From NCBI GenBank assembly GCA_002712125.1, contig PASL01000026.1:1-6515 (forward strand): a stretch of DNA of 6,515 nucleotides, read 5' to 3'. Numbering within the stretch: position 1 is the stretch's first letter; each line of letters starts with the position of its first letter. The stretch comes from Chloroflexota bacterium. Its GTDB lineage: Bacteria; Chloroflexota; Dehalococcoidia; Lucifugimonadales; Lucifugimonadaceae. The notes beneath the pieces were generated by a model that had not been told where the DNA came from, searched no databases, and worked only from the letters and a program-made list of their open reading frames with translations. Shown one piece after another: positions 1-5,936 of this stretch. A program made the position numbers and the translations under genes.

Positions 1-111
1 AAGAACTTGCGCTTTTAAGTCCAATGCCTCATTTGCAGCTTCAGTATCAACGATACCACAAGCAGTAAGTGCAATTGAAATTATGCTTATCATCGTAATC
101 TTAAATTTCAT
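1..111 (-). CDS. Lipoprotein, N-terminal fragment (cut by window edge)
   Basis: Thirty-seven codons are visible, from an ATG at 109-111 to the left edge of the window; the rest lies outside. The start has an AAGGA ribosome site at 120-124, 8 bases upstream. The N-terminus is a lipoprotein signal peptide: Lys at residues 2 and 4, a hydrophobic stretch at 5-16, and a lipobox Leu-Thr-Ala-Cys ending at Cys18, which would be lipidated by Lgt and cleaved by LspA so that the mature protein is anchored to the membrane outside the cytoplasm. The mature start (GIVDTEAANEALDLKAQVL) is charged and may be helical, but no family can be recognised from it. It follows the peptide-transporter ATPases by 94 bases, so a substrate-binding protein is possible. 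A dedicated promoter argues that it may equally be an unrelated lipoprotein. The signal peptide call is firm; the role is unknown. Confidence 0.85.
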   Translation of the reverse strand, partial: MKFKITMISIISIALTACGIVDTEAANEALDLKAQVL

Positions 112-147
112 GATTATATTCCTTTTTAATATGTAAGACGATATACA

Positions 148-156
148 ATTATACCA
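148..156 (-). promoter_or_regulatory. Extended -10 promoter of the lipoprotein gene
   Basis: Read on the minus strand this is TGGTATAAT: a perfect TATAAT (148-153) preceded by the TGn extension (154-156). The hexamer 17 bases upstream (171-176, AACTTT) is a poor -35, which is typical when an extended -10 is present. Transcription would start near position 141, leaving a leader of about 30 bases with the AAGGA ribosome site before the ATG at 111. The lipoprotein can therefore be expressed independently of the oppDF operon. I see no hairpin terminator between the oppF stop and this promoter. Confidence 0.6.
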
Positions 157-205
157 GAATAAAACACTAAAAAGTTATGAAATTACTGATTGAGCGATCT
201 AAAAA

Positions 206-1303
206 CTAGACGCCTTCGTGGCCCTCAATTTGAACTTTTAAACCAGCATCTTCTGCTAGAGACCATGGGGTTTTAACTACCCAATGATCTTTCTCAACCT
301 CTACCAATGGAGGTCTTTCATTAGCGTACTTGTGAGATTTATCCACCTTCAAAGGGGTTCTAGTCATAAATACATCTCCAGGAGGAGGATCAATAGGTGA
401 AACAACTTCACCAGGAAGCAAAAACTCTTCTCTTTGTATATCAGGGTGAGAAGGTAATGCTGCTGAAACTAATGCATTTGTGTAAAGATGCATTGGATTA
501 TTAAATATAGCTTCAGTGTCTCCACATTCTTGCACAACTCCAAGATACATAACTGCTGTATCATGACACATATATCGAACAGTAGCAAGATTATGGGCTA
601 CTAATAAATAAGCTAGACCGTGTTCCTCTTGTAGATCTACCAATAAGTTCATTATTTGAGCTCGTATAGATACATCTAGTGCTGAAACAGGTTCATCAAG
701 CGCTATAACCTTAGGATTCAAGGATAGAGCTCTTGCAATTCCAATTCTCTGTCTTTGTCCACCTGAAAATTCATGAGGATATAGATTTGCTTGATAAGGG
801 TTTAGTCCAACTTCACTAAGAAGGTCACCCACACGAAGAGAAATTTCTTTTTTGGTCATTTTACCCTGTATTTCTAAAGGCTCACCAACAATCGAACCTA
901 CTTTCATTCTAGGATTTAATGAAGACCATGGATCTTGAAAAACTGCCTGAACAGATCTTCTGAACTCACTTCTTCTATCTTTTGACATTTGAGCTACATC
1001 TTCGCCTTCAAAAAATATCTGTCCACCTGTTAGTTCTTCAAGCCCAAGTAGTACCTTTAAAGTTGTAGTTTTTCCACATCCTGATTCACCAACAAGCCCG
1101 AATGTTTTACCTCTTTCTATATCAAAACTTACATCATCAACTGCCTTAAGATAACTTTTAGCCCCAAAATTAAAAATACCTCCACCAACTTGATACCATT
1201 TTTTTAGATTTCTAACTGATATTATCGGGTCTGAATTAGACTTAATACCAGGAGCTGCAGGTATGCTAGAACTTGATTTTTTTGATTTATTTTTTGTAGT
1301 CAT
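206..1303 (-). CDS. oppF: Oligopeptide/dipeptide ABC transporter ATPase (OppF/DppF type)
   Basis: This is one of the two ATPase subunits that drive peptide import through an Opp/Dpp permease at the cytoplasmic face of the membrane. The 365-residue product has, in order, a basic Ser/Lys tail (1-24), Walker A GESGCGKT (72-79), Q-loop Gln123 in VFQDP, signature FSGGQRQR (179-186), Walker B VIALDEP (199-205), D-loop SALD (207-210) and switch His237. An oligopeptide/dipeptide-type C-terminal domain starts around 297 (LPGEVVSPIDPPPGD). Two oddities: the residue after the switch His is Asn (VAHNL) instead of the usual Asp, and the four cysteines usual in the C-terminal domain are all replaced (GD, RTP and onward). 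The start has AGGA at 1313-1316, 9 bases away. It lies 15 bases after oppD, so the pair is one transcription unit. Whether the substrate is oligopeptide, dipeptide or another Opp-family solute (for example nickel) cannot be told here; the name oppF is by family position. Confidence 0.93.
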   Translation of the reverse strand: MTTKNKSKKSSSSIPAAPGIKSNSDPIISVRNLKKWYQVGGGIFNFGAKSYLKAVDDVSFDIERGKTFGLVGESGCGKTTTLKVLLGLEELTGGQIFFEGEDVAQMSKDRRSEFRRSVQAVFQDPWSSLNPRMKVGSIVGEPLEIQGKMTKKEISLRVGDLLSEVGLNPYQANLYPHEFSGGQRQRIGIARALSLNPKVIALDEPVSALDVSIRAQIMNLLVDLQEEHGLAYLLVAHNLATVRYMCHDTAVMYLGVVQECGDTEAIFNNPMHLYTNALVSAALPSHPDIQREEFLLPGEVVSPIDPPPGDVFMTRTPLKVDKSHKYANERPPLVEVEKDHWVVKTPWSLAEDAGLKVQIEGHEGV

Positions 1304-1318
1304 TTACCTTATTCCTAA

Positions 1319-2458
1319 TTATTTTTCTATTAAGTGTGAGAATTTATCATAATCTGCAACTGAACTTTTGGATAATTGAACCCAATGTCCAGGTTTCACC
1401 TCTACTAGTGGAGGCCTACCTTTTGCATCTTCTTCATCAAATTTCAGTGGAGATCTAGGAGCAAATGCATCCCCTTCTGGAAGATCGTAAAGAAGTGGAG
1501 GTTGACCTTCAATCTGAGGTAACCTTCCTGTTTTTTCTTCTAATTTAGGTACAGATCCTATCAGAGCTTTAGTATATTCATGTAATGGTTCATTGAATAT
1601 AGTTCTGACATCACTAACCTCAACAATTCTACCAGCATACATAACTGCTACTCGATCACACATTTTTGCAACTATACCGAAATCGTGTGTTATAAATATT
1701 ATTGCTACACCTTCTTCTTGTTGAATTTGCCTCAAAAGCCTTAGATATGCTGCTTGTATAGTTACATCTAAAGATGTTGTAGGTTCGTCAGCAATAATGA
1801 CAGACGGCGCAGAAGAAATCCCTATAGCACCAACAACCCTCTGCCTCATTCCTCCAGATAACTGATGAGGAAAGTCCTTAGCACGAGTATCAGGTGCTGG
1901 GATTCTAACTTTTTGTAAAGAATCTACAATTTTTTTCCATAATGAATCACCCTTAAGTCCTTGGTGAATCTTTATTGCTTCTCCAACTTGATTTTCAATA
2001 TTGAAAACAGGATTAAGTGCTTGCATAGGATCCTGAAGAATCATTGAGATTTCTCCGCCTCTAACCTGCGTCATTTCATTTTCAGACAAACCAAGTAATT
2101 CCCTACCATTCAAATTTACTTCTCCACCAACAATTTTTCCTGGAGGAGAAGGGACTAATCTCATTAGAGAAAAAGCTGTAACTGATTTTCCAGAACCAGA
2201 TTCTCCAACAATTCCTAAGGTCTCACCTCTTCTAACATGATAACTAACTCCATCTACGGCCTTTACTGTACCCCACCTTGTAGTAAAATGTGTCTCAAGG
2301 TTTTTCACCTCTAAAACTACTTCATCTGACAACGCACTCTTACCAAATCCATCAGTATCTACATTTTTTGCGGTAGATTTTGATTTGGTGACCCTGGACT
2401 TAGCAGTTGCTTTTGACTTACTGGTAGTTTTAGTTGTTGATTTAGCTGTTCTAGGCAT
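1319..2458 (-). CDS. oppD: Oligopeptide/dipeptide ABC transporter ATPase (OppD/DppD type)
   Basis: This is the partner ATPase of the downstream OppF-like protein; the two would form the heterodimeric motor of a peptide importer. The 379-residue product has Walker A GESGSGKS (85-92), Q-loop Gln142 in LQDP, signature LSGGMRQR (200-207), Walker B ending in ADEP (223-226), D-loop TSLD (228-231) and switch His258 in ITHDF, so all catalytic parts are present. The C-terminal Opp/Dpp domain follows from about 312 (RLPQIEGQPPLLYDLPEGD) but has no cysteine, unlike the usual form. The first 31 residues are a low-complexity Lys/Ser/Thr/Ala tail with eight Lys, two Arg and no acid. An AGGG ribosome site at 2466-2469, 7 bases upstream, supports the start, so the tail appears to be real. 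The ABC core begins near residue 47. No permease genes are adjacent on either side, so they must lie elsewhere or beyond the window. The symbol is by family and the substrate is not determined. Confidence 0.93.
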   Translation of the reverse strand: MPRTAKSTTKTTSKSKATAKSRVTKSKSTAKNVDTDGFGKSALSDEVVLEVKNLETHFTTRWGTVKAVDGVSYHVRRGETLGIVGESGSGKSVTAFSLMRLVPSPPGKIVGGEVNLNGRELLGLSENEMTQVRGGEISMILQDPMQALNPVFNIENQVGEAIKIHQGLKGDSLWKKIVDSLQKVRIPAPDTRAKDFPHQLSGGMRQRVVGAIGISSAPSVIIADEPTTSLDVTIQAAYLRLLRQIQQEEGVAIIFITHDFGIVAKMCDRVAVMYAGRIVEVSDVRTIFNEPLHEYTKALIGSVPKLEEKTGRLPQIEGQPPLLYDLPEGDAFAPRSPLKFDEEDAKGRPPLVEVKPGHWVQLSKSSVADYDKFSHLIEK

Positions 2459-2488
2459 ATCTTATCCCTATTTTTAGTTTTTATAAAA

Positions 2489-2518
2489 AATAAACATATT
2501 TTTAATGTATATAGTCAA
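2489..2518 (-). promoter_or_regulatory. Candidate promoter of the oppD-oppF unit
   Basis: In the 110-base gap between the aminotransferase stop and the oppD start, the minus strand has TTGACT (2513-2518, five of six to the -35 consensus) and, 18 bases on, TTTATT (2489-2494, four of six to the -10 consensus). Transcription would start about 25 bases before the oppD ATG. The -10 is weak and the region is so AT-rich that chance matches are common. Without it, oppDF would depend on read-through from the aminotransferase gene; I see no clear terminator in the gap. Confidence 0.3.
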
Positions 2519-2568
2519 TGAAAGATAACAAATTTTTTTGTATTTTGCTAGAAAAAAGTATCTAAGAA

Positions 2569-3951
2569 TTAAGTATTTAAGTCTTTTTTTAAGTGAATAA
2601 TTGAGTCTTCTATTGCATCTACCAAATAATCTATCTCATTTTTTGTAATGGATAAAGGTGGACAAATTGAAATAATATCTCCAGCTCTGAAGGTAACAAT
2701 ATTTCTATCAAATAAGAATTTTGGTAACTTTTGAGCTAGTTTTGCACTAGCAGGAAATGCCACTTTTTCTTTTTTATCAGCAACAAACTCTACTGCTGCA
2801 AGAAGACCTAAACCACCTCTAACATCACCAACAATATCATATTTCTTAAGTTCTAATAATTTTTCAAAAAGATAATTACCCATTTTCTTCGAATTTCCAA
2901 CAAGATCTTCCTTTTCAAAAATCTCTAAATTAGCCAAAGCTGCTGCACATGCCGAAGGATGTCCCCCAAATGTTATAAGATGTGTAAATGTTTCTTCTGG
3001 CCCACCAGTAAAAGCATCTGCAACTTTTTTTGTTGCAATCGCTGCACCAAGTGGAGCATAGCCACTTGTTAAGGCTTTTGCTACAGTTGTTATATCAGGT
3101 TGAACCCCCCAATTCATTGGACCAAAATACTCACCTAATCTACCAAATCCAGTGATTACTTCATCGGCTATCAATAATACGTCATATTTATCAGCTATAT
3201 CTCTTAGCCTTTGCCAATACTCCTGTGGAGGGATCTGAATTCCAAAAGCGGCCGATACGGGTTCTGCAATTATTGCTGCTACTGTATCAGGGCCTTGATG
3301 TTTTATAACTTCTTCAAATTCATTAGCGCACTTAATTGCAACATCAATTGGATCACCTGAAAAAGGTAATCTGTAAGAGTTCCAATTTGTTACATGTATT
3401 GCTCCTGGCATTGTTGGTCCCATCGGATCAGCTGTTTTAGCTCCACCTAAGCTAACTGCCATAGCAGTTCCGCCATGATATGAGTATCTACGACTCAGTA
3501 CTTTATATGCACCAGGTTTTCCATTAAGAATAGAAAACTTTTTCGCCATCTTTACAGCAGTTTCAACTGCTTCGGCTCCACCAGAAACAAAGAAAGACCT
3601 AGATGATTTTTCAGAATATAATTTAGCTATTTTTCCTGCAAGTTCTATCTGAGATACTGTAGCAGAACCTGAAGGTGAAGATTCAATCTGAGTCATTTGA
3701 TTATATACTGCGTCTGCTATTTCCTTTCTCCCATATCCTGCAGCTTTGTACCATAAACCTCCCATTGAATCCAAGTATCTTTTTCCTTTTGCATCCTCTA
3801 CCCAAACTCCTTCGCCCTTAACAAAAATATTGAGTTTACCTCTCCAGTCGTTAAGTTGAGATGCGTGCATAAACATATTTTCTTCAGCAATTTGCTGTAA
3901 TTCTTCTATACGTTCGCCTGATATAAGAAAATTATTTGTATTTAATGACAT
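2569..3951 (-). CDS. Class III PLP-dependent aminotransferase (omega-transaminase type)
   Basis: A cytosolic fold-type I aminotransferase that moves an amino group between an amine or omega-amino acid and a keto acid such as pyruvate. The 460-residue length is normal for the family. Visible parts: active-site Trp67 in GGLWY, a phosphate-binding loop SGGAEAVETA (123-132), the ring-stacking Tyr158 in SYHGG, Glu230 in AEPV, the pyridine-N Asp263 in ADEVITGFGR, Schiff-base Lys292 in VAKALTSGY, Thr327 in ITFGGHP, and Arg422 in FRAGD at the place of the carboxylate-binding flipping arginine. Ala126 stands where many relatives have Ser. The start has AAGGA at 3958-3962, 6 bases away. Likely substrates include beta-alanine, putrescine, GABA or taurine with pyruvate; the sequence alone does not decide. 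It lies upstream of the peptide-transporter ATPases on the same strand, which fits a role in amine or amino acid catabolism, though the 110-base gap leaves co-transcription open. Confidence 0.93.
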   Translation of the reverse strand: MSLNTNNFLISGERIEELQQIAEENMFMHASQLNDWRGKLNIFVKGEGVWVEDAKGKRYLDSMGGLWYKAAGYGRKEIADAVYNQMTQIESSPSGSATVSQIELAGKIAKLYSEKSSRSFFVSGGAEAVETAVKMAKKFSILNGKPGAYKVLSRRYSYHGGTAMAVSLGGAKTADPMGPTMPGAIHVTNWNSYRLPFSGDPIDVAIKCANEFEEVIKHQGPDTVAAIIAEPVSAAFGIQIPPQEYWQRLRDIADKYDVLLIADEVITGFGRLGEYFGPMNWGVQPDITTVAKALTSGYAPLGAAIATKKVADAFTGGPEETFTHLITFGGHPSACAAALANLEIFEKEDLVGNSKKMGNYLFEKLLELKKYDIVGDVRGGLGLLAAVEFVADKKEKVAFPASAKLAQKLPKFLFDRNIVTFRAGDIISICPPLSITKNEIDYLVDAIEDSIIHLKKDLNT

Positions 3952-3972
3952 TTCTAATCCTTAATAAGTAGT

Positions 3973-4001
3973 TATATAAAATTATATCTTATATTTATCA
4001 A
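3973..4001 (-). promoter_or_regulatory. Candidate promoter of the aminotransferase gene
   Basis: On the minus strand TTGATA (3996-4001, five of six to the -35 consensus) is followed after 17 bases by TATATA (3973-3978). A perfect TATAAT also lies in between (3981-3986) but has no good -35 of its own. Either -10 puts the transcript start a short distance before the AAGGA ribosome site at 3958-3962. The exact pair cannot be fixed in such AT-rich sequence. Confidence 0.4.
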
Positions 4002-4007
4002 ATTTTA

Positions 4008-4036
4008 TTACTGAGAAAAAAAATTAAGCCTAGAAT
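4008..4036 (+). promoter_or_regulatory. Weak candidate promoter of the flippase-like gene
   Basis: The 117-base gap between the divergent aminotransferase and membrane-protein genes must hold the plus-strand promoter. The best -10 I can see is TAGAAT (4031-4036, five of six), with a very poor -35 (TTACTG, 4008-4013) 17 bases upstream. The 10-base palindrome AGAATATTCT (4032-4041) overlaps it; this could be an operator but is easily due to chance. Confidence 0.2.
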
Positions 4037-4068
4037 ATTCTTAGCATAAGGAAAAATAATTTAAGTAA

Positions 4069-5415
4069 ATGAATAATAATAGAAAATTTTTTATCGAAGC
4101 AATAACTATTTTATTGCCAATTTCCGCTAGCATGAGCGTTGTAATAGCAGTAATACCATTTCTTTCAGCATTGCTTGCAAGAACAACAAATCCAGAAGAA
4201 TCTATATCTGGCTATAGTATAGCTTTTTTTATTATGATGCTTGTAGGTTTACCTCACCTAAGAACACAAGGATTGACTATAATATTTTTTACAAACTCCC
4301 AATCAATAAATCAACTTAGAAAATTTTTATCCTACTGTATTTTTCTAGTTACTATTATTGCTATTTTTATAACAATTGGGCCTATATCTAGTTTCTTACT
4401 AAAGGAGTTATTTATAATTGATGAAACTTTACTTGTAAGCGTTAGGAATGCTTTGTATTGGTTAATTCCATTTCCAGGACTAATGATAATCCGAATGCAC
4501 TTATATGGTTCAGCTTTTCGATTAGGTAAAAAGCATATTGCCCTTTGGTCGAACGCTATAGGAATAATGGCTGTCTTTTCATTTGCTTCAATATTTTTTT
4601 TCTTTAATATTTTCTCCGGATCAGCAATAGCTGCAGCATCAATTACACTAGGAATTTTATGTGAAGTTTTATTTTTAGGAGTAAGTATTTATCAAGATAC
4701 AAAAAGGTATATTATGTCAAGCGATGAAAAAAGTGAACATGTTTCTCAAAAAACATTGCTAGTTTTTTTTGTCCCGCTAATTATTGATGCAATATTACCA
4801 GCTAGTACCCAACCCATAATAAATGCCACTATGGGTTTGAAAAACCAGCCAGAACTTTCTATTGCAGGACTAATGATGGCACTCGGAATATTTCATATTA
4901 TTCTTATACCTATTAACGGAATTCAAAATACATCGCTAACTCTTTTTACGATGAATAAATATCACCCTTTCTTAGTAAGGAGGTTTGCAATATTTATTGG
5001 AGTTTCAGGATTATTTATTATATTTTTAGTTGCATTTTTTCATCCATTGTCAAACTTTATATTTGGAAACCTACTTGGCGCAGAAGCAGAATTAAAAGAA
5101 TTGTCTATAAATGCTATAAAAATCTTGTCTATCCTACCTTTCATACTAATAATAGAACAATTTTATGTTGCGTGTTTATTAAGTACTAAAAACACCAAAC
5201 CAATAATTATTATCAATATTCTTAGACTGATTACTTTTTTAACTTGGCTGGTTTATGGCGTAGTATTTTCTAATATGTCAGGTTTAGTATTTGGAGCCGC
5301 TGGATGGACCATAACGTTATTTTTTGAGGGTATTTATGCATGGTTGGTTGGAAAATCGTCATATAATAAAATTAAAAATTTACATTATAAGAAAAAAATT
5401 GATTATAATAATTGA
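4069..5415 (+). CDS. Twelve-helix membrane protein, MATE/MOP-flippase type
   Basis: A very hydrophobic 448-residue inner-membrane protein. I count about 12 helices, near residues 11-33, 49-70, 86-108, 129-145, 158-180, 186-207, 229-255, 265-290, 306-325, 347-370, 377-400 and 403-425, with a polar linker (about 209-228) between halves and a basic tail. The halves resemble each other: PEESISG (42-48) and PELSIAG (261-267) each follow the first helix of their half and are each followed by a hydrophobic helix. Two six-helix lobes are the plan of the MOP superfamily (MATE exporters, MurJ, Wzx, ANKH), whose members export drugs, lipid-linked sugars or small metabolites. I cannot name the subfamily or substrate. 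The ATG directly follows an in-frame TAA (4066-4068), so it cannot start further upstream. The nearest ribosome-site-like sequence (AAGGAA, 4048-4053) is 15 bases away, too far to be ideal, so initiation may be weak. It stands alone, divergent from the aminotransferase. Confidence 0.75.
   Translation: MNNNRKFFIEAITILLPISASMSVVIAVIPFLSALLARTTNPEESISGYSIAFFIMMLVGLPHLRTQGLTIIFFTNSQSINQLRKFLSYCIFLVTIIAIFITIGPISSFLLKELFIIDETLLVSVRNALYWLIPFPGLMIIRMHLYGSAFRLGKKHIALWSNAIGIMAVFSFASIFFFFNIFSGSAIAAASITLGILCEVLFLGVSIYQDTKRYIMSSDEKSEHVSQKTLLVFFVPLIIDAILPASTQPIINATMGLKNQPELSIAGLMMALGIFHIILIPINGIQNTSLTLFTMNKYHPFLVRRFAIFIGVSGLFIIFLVAFFHPLSNFIFGNLLGAEAELKELSINAIKILSILPFILIIEQFYVACLLSTKNTKPIIIINILRLITFLTWLVYGVVFSNMSGLVFGAAGWTITLFFEGIYAWLVGKSSYNKIKNLHYKKKIDYNN
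5379..5409 (+). promoter_or_regulatory. Candidate promoter of tRNA-Asn inside the preceding gene
   Basis: A perfect TATAAT (5404-5409) lies in the last codons of the membrane-protein gene, with TTTACA (5379-5384, five of six to the -35 consensus) 19 bases before it, slightly longer than ideal. Transcription would start near 5416, about 13 bases before the mature tRNA 5' end at 5429. This gives the tRNA expression independent of the weak upstream gene. Confidence 0.45.
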
Positions 5416-5428
5416 TAGACAACTTTAT

Positions 5429-5503
5429 TCCCGAGTAGCTCAGCGGTAGAGCAGCTGACTGTTAATCAGCGGGCCACAGGTTCGAATCCTGTCTCGGGAG
5501 CCA
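5429..5503 (+). tRNA. tRNA-Asn (anticodon GUU), with encoded CCA
   Basis: A complete cloverleaf can be folded by eye. The acceptor stem TCCCGAG (5429-5435) pairs with CTCGGGA (5493-5499). The D arm GCTC/GAGC is at 5438-5441 and 5449-5452. The anticodon stem GCTGA/TCAGC (5454-5458, 5466-5470) carries the loop CTGTTAA with anticodon GTT at 5461-5463, which reads Asn codons AAC and AAU. The variable loop has five bases. The T arm ACAGG/CCTGT (5476-5480, 5488-5492) has the standard TTCGAAT loop. The discriminator is G5500 and CCA is encoded at 5501-5503. All stems pair without mismatch. It lies 13 bases after the flippase-like gene. No downstream repeat of the tRNA 3' end is visible, so there is no sign of an integrated element. 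Confidence 0.98.
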
Positions 5504-5551
5504 TTATTCATTTCTAATAAACTCTTTCATTATCGAATAATCTCATTTAAA

Positions 5552-5929
5552 TCACTGAAATAATTTTGCTAGTCTAAAACCTAAGTACACAAATAATATT
5601 CCTCCCAAGTTTGTAACCAAAAGATTAAGTGACAGTGAACTCCATTGATAATTCTTAAGTAATTGAAAATTATCAAATGCAAATGTTGAATAAGTTGTAA
5701 ATGCTCCCATAAACCCAACTAAGATAGGAACTCTTACTTGTTCTGATATCCAACCTTTTTCATAACTTAATGCCCAAATCAAACCAAATAATAAAGATCC
5801 AATCATATTAGGTATAAAAATACCAACATTAATAGAATTAATTTCGGATCTTGAAAAAATATTACCTATAAGATATCTAGCAAGTGTCCCAAAAGCTCCA
5901 GCTAGCATTATGTAAATGATTTTATCCAA
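5552..5929 (-). CDS. crcB: CrcB/FluC fluoride ion channel, TTG start
   Basis: A small four-helix membrane protein of 125 residues, the normal size for FluC, which forms a dual-topology homodimer and lets toxic fluoride leave the cytoplasm. Family marks are GAFGTLARY (11-19) with Arg18, the conserved Asn41 in PNMIGS at the start of helix 2, and GFMGAFTTYSTF (72-83) in the broken third helix. Tyr80 stands where many homologues have the first Phe of the Phe box, and Phe83 keeps the second. Helices are near 4-24, 36-56, 66-92 and 99-120. The chosen start is TTG at 5927-5929, which gives the usual run of about ten residues before the first glycine motif; the next ATG (5906-5908) would leave only three and cut helix 1. 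No strong ribosome site precedes the TTG. The gene begins 7 bases after the cupin stop, so translational coupling is likely, and there is no room for a fluoride riboswitch directly upstream. Confidence 0.92.
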   Translation of the reverse strand: MDKIIYIMLAGAFGTLARYLIGNIFSRSEINSINVGIFIPNMIGSLLFGLIWALSYEKGWISEQVRVPILVGFMGAFTTYSTFAFDNFQLLKNYQWSSLSLNLLVTNLGGILFVYLGFRLAKLFQ

Positions 5930-5936
5930 TTGACTT

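Noticed and set aside
112..205. Rho-independent terminator after oppF.
   Set aside because: Repeated TTTTTAG words are direct, not inverted; no hairpin could be formed.
2459..2568. Regulatory RNA or riboswitch in the gap upstream of oppD.
   Set aside because: The 110 bases are nearly all A/T with no conserved paired core; only a weak promoter pair could be supported.
4032..4041. Perfect 10-base palindrome AGAATATTCT in the divergent promoter region, possible operator.
   Set aside because: The symmetry does not extend outward, the sequence is nearly all A/T in an AT-rich gap, and no regulator gene is nearby.
5429..5503. tRNA-Asn as an attachment site of an integrated element.
   Set aside because: No integrase gene and no second copy of the tRNA 3' end are visible; flanking genes are ordinary chromosomal ones.
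5504..5551. Possible bidirectional terminator between the tRNA and crcB (ATTAT-CGA-ATAAT at 5529-5541 and TTATT/AATAA at 5504-5520).
   Set aside because: The stems are five A/T pairs without G/C and without a clean T tract, so they are not stable enough to call.
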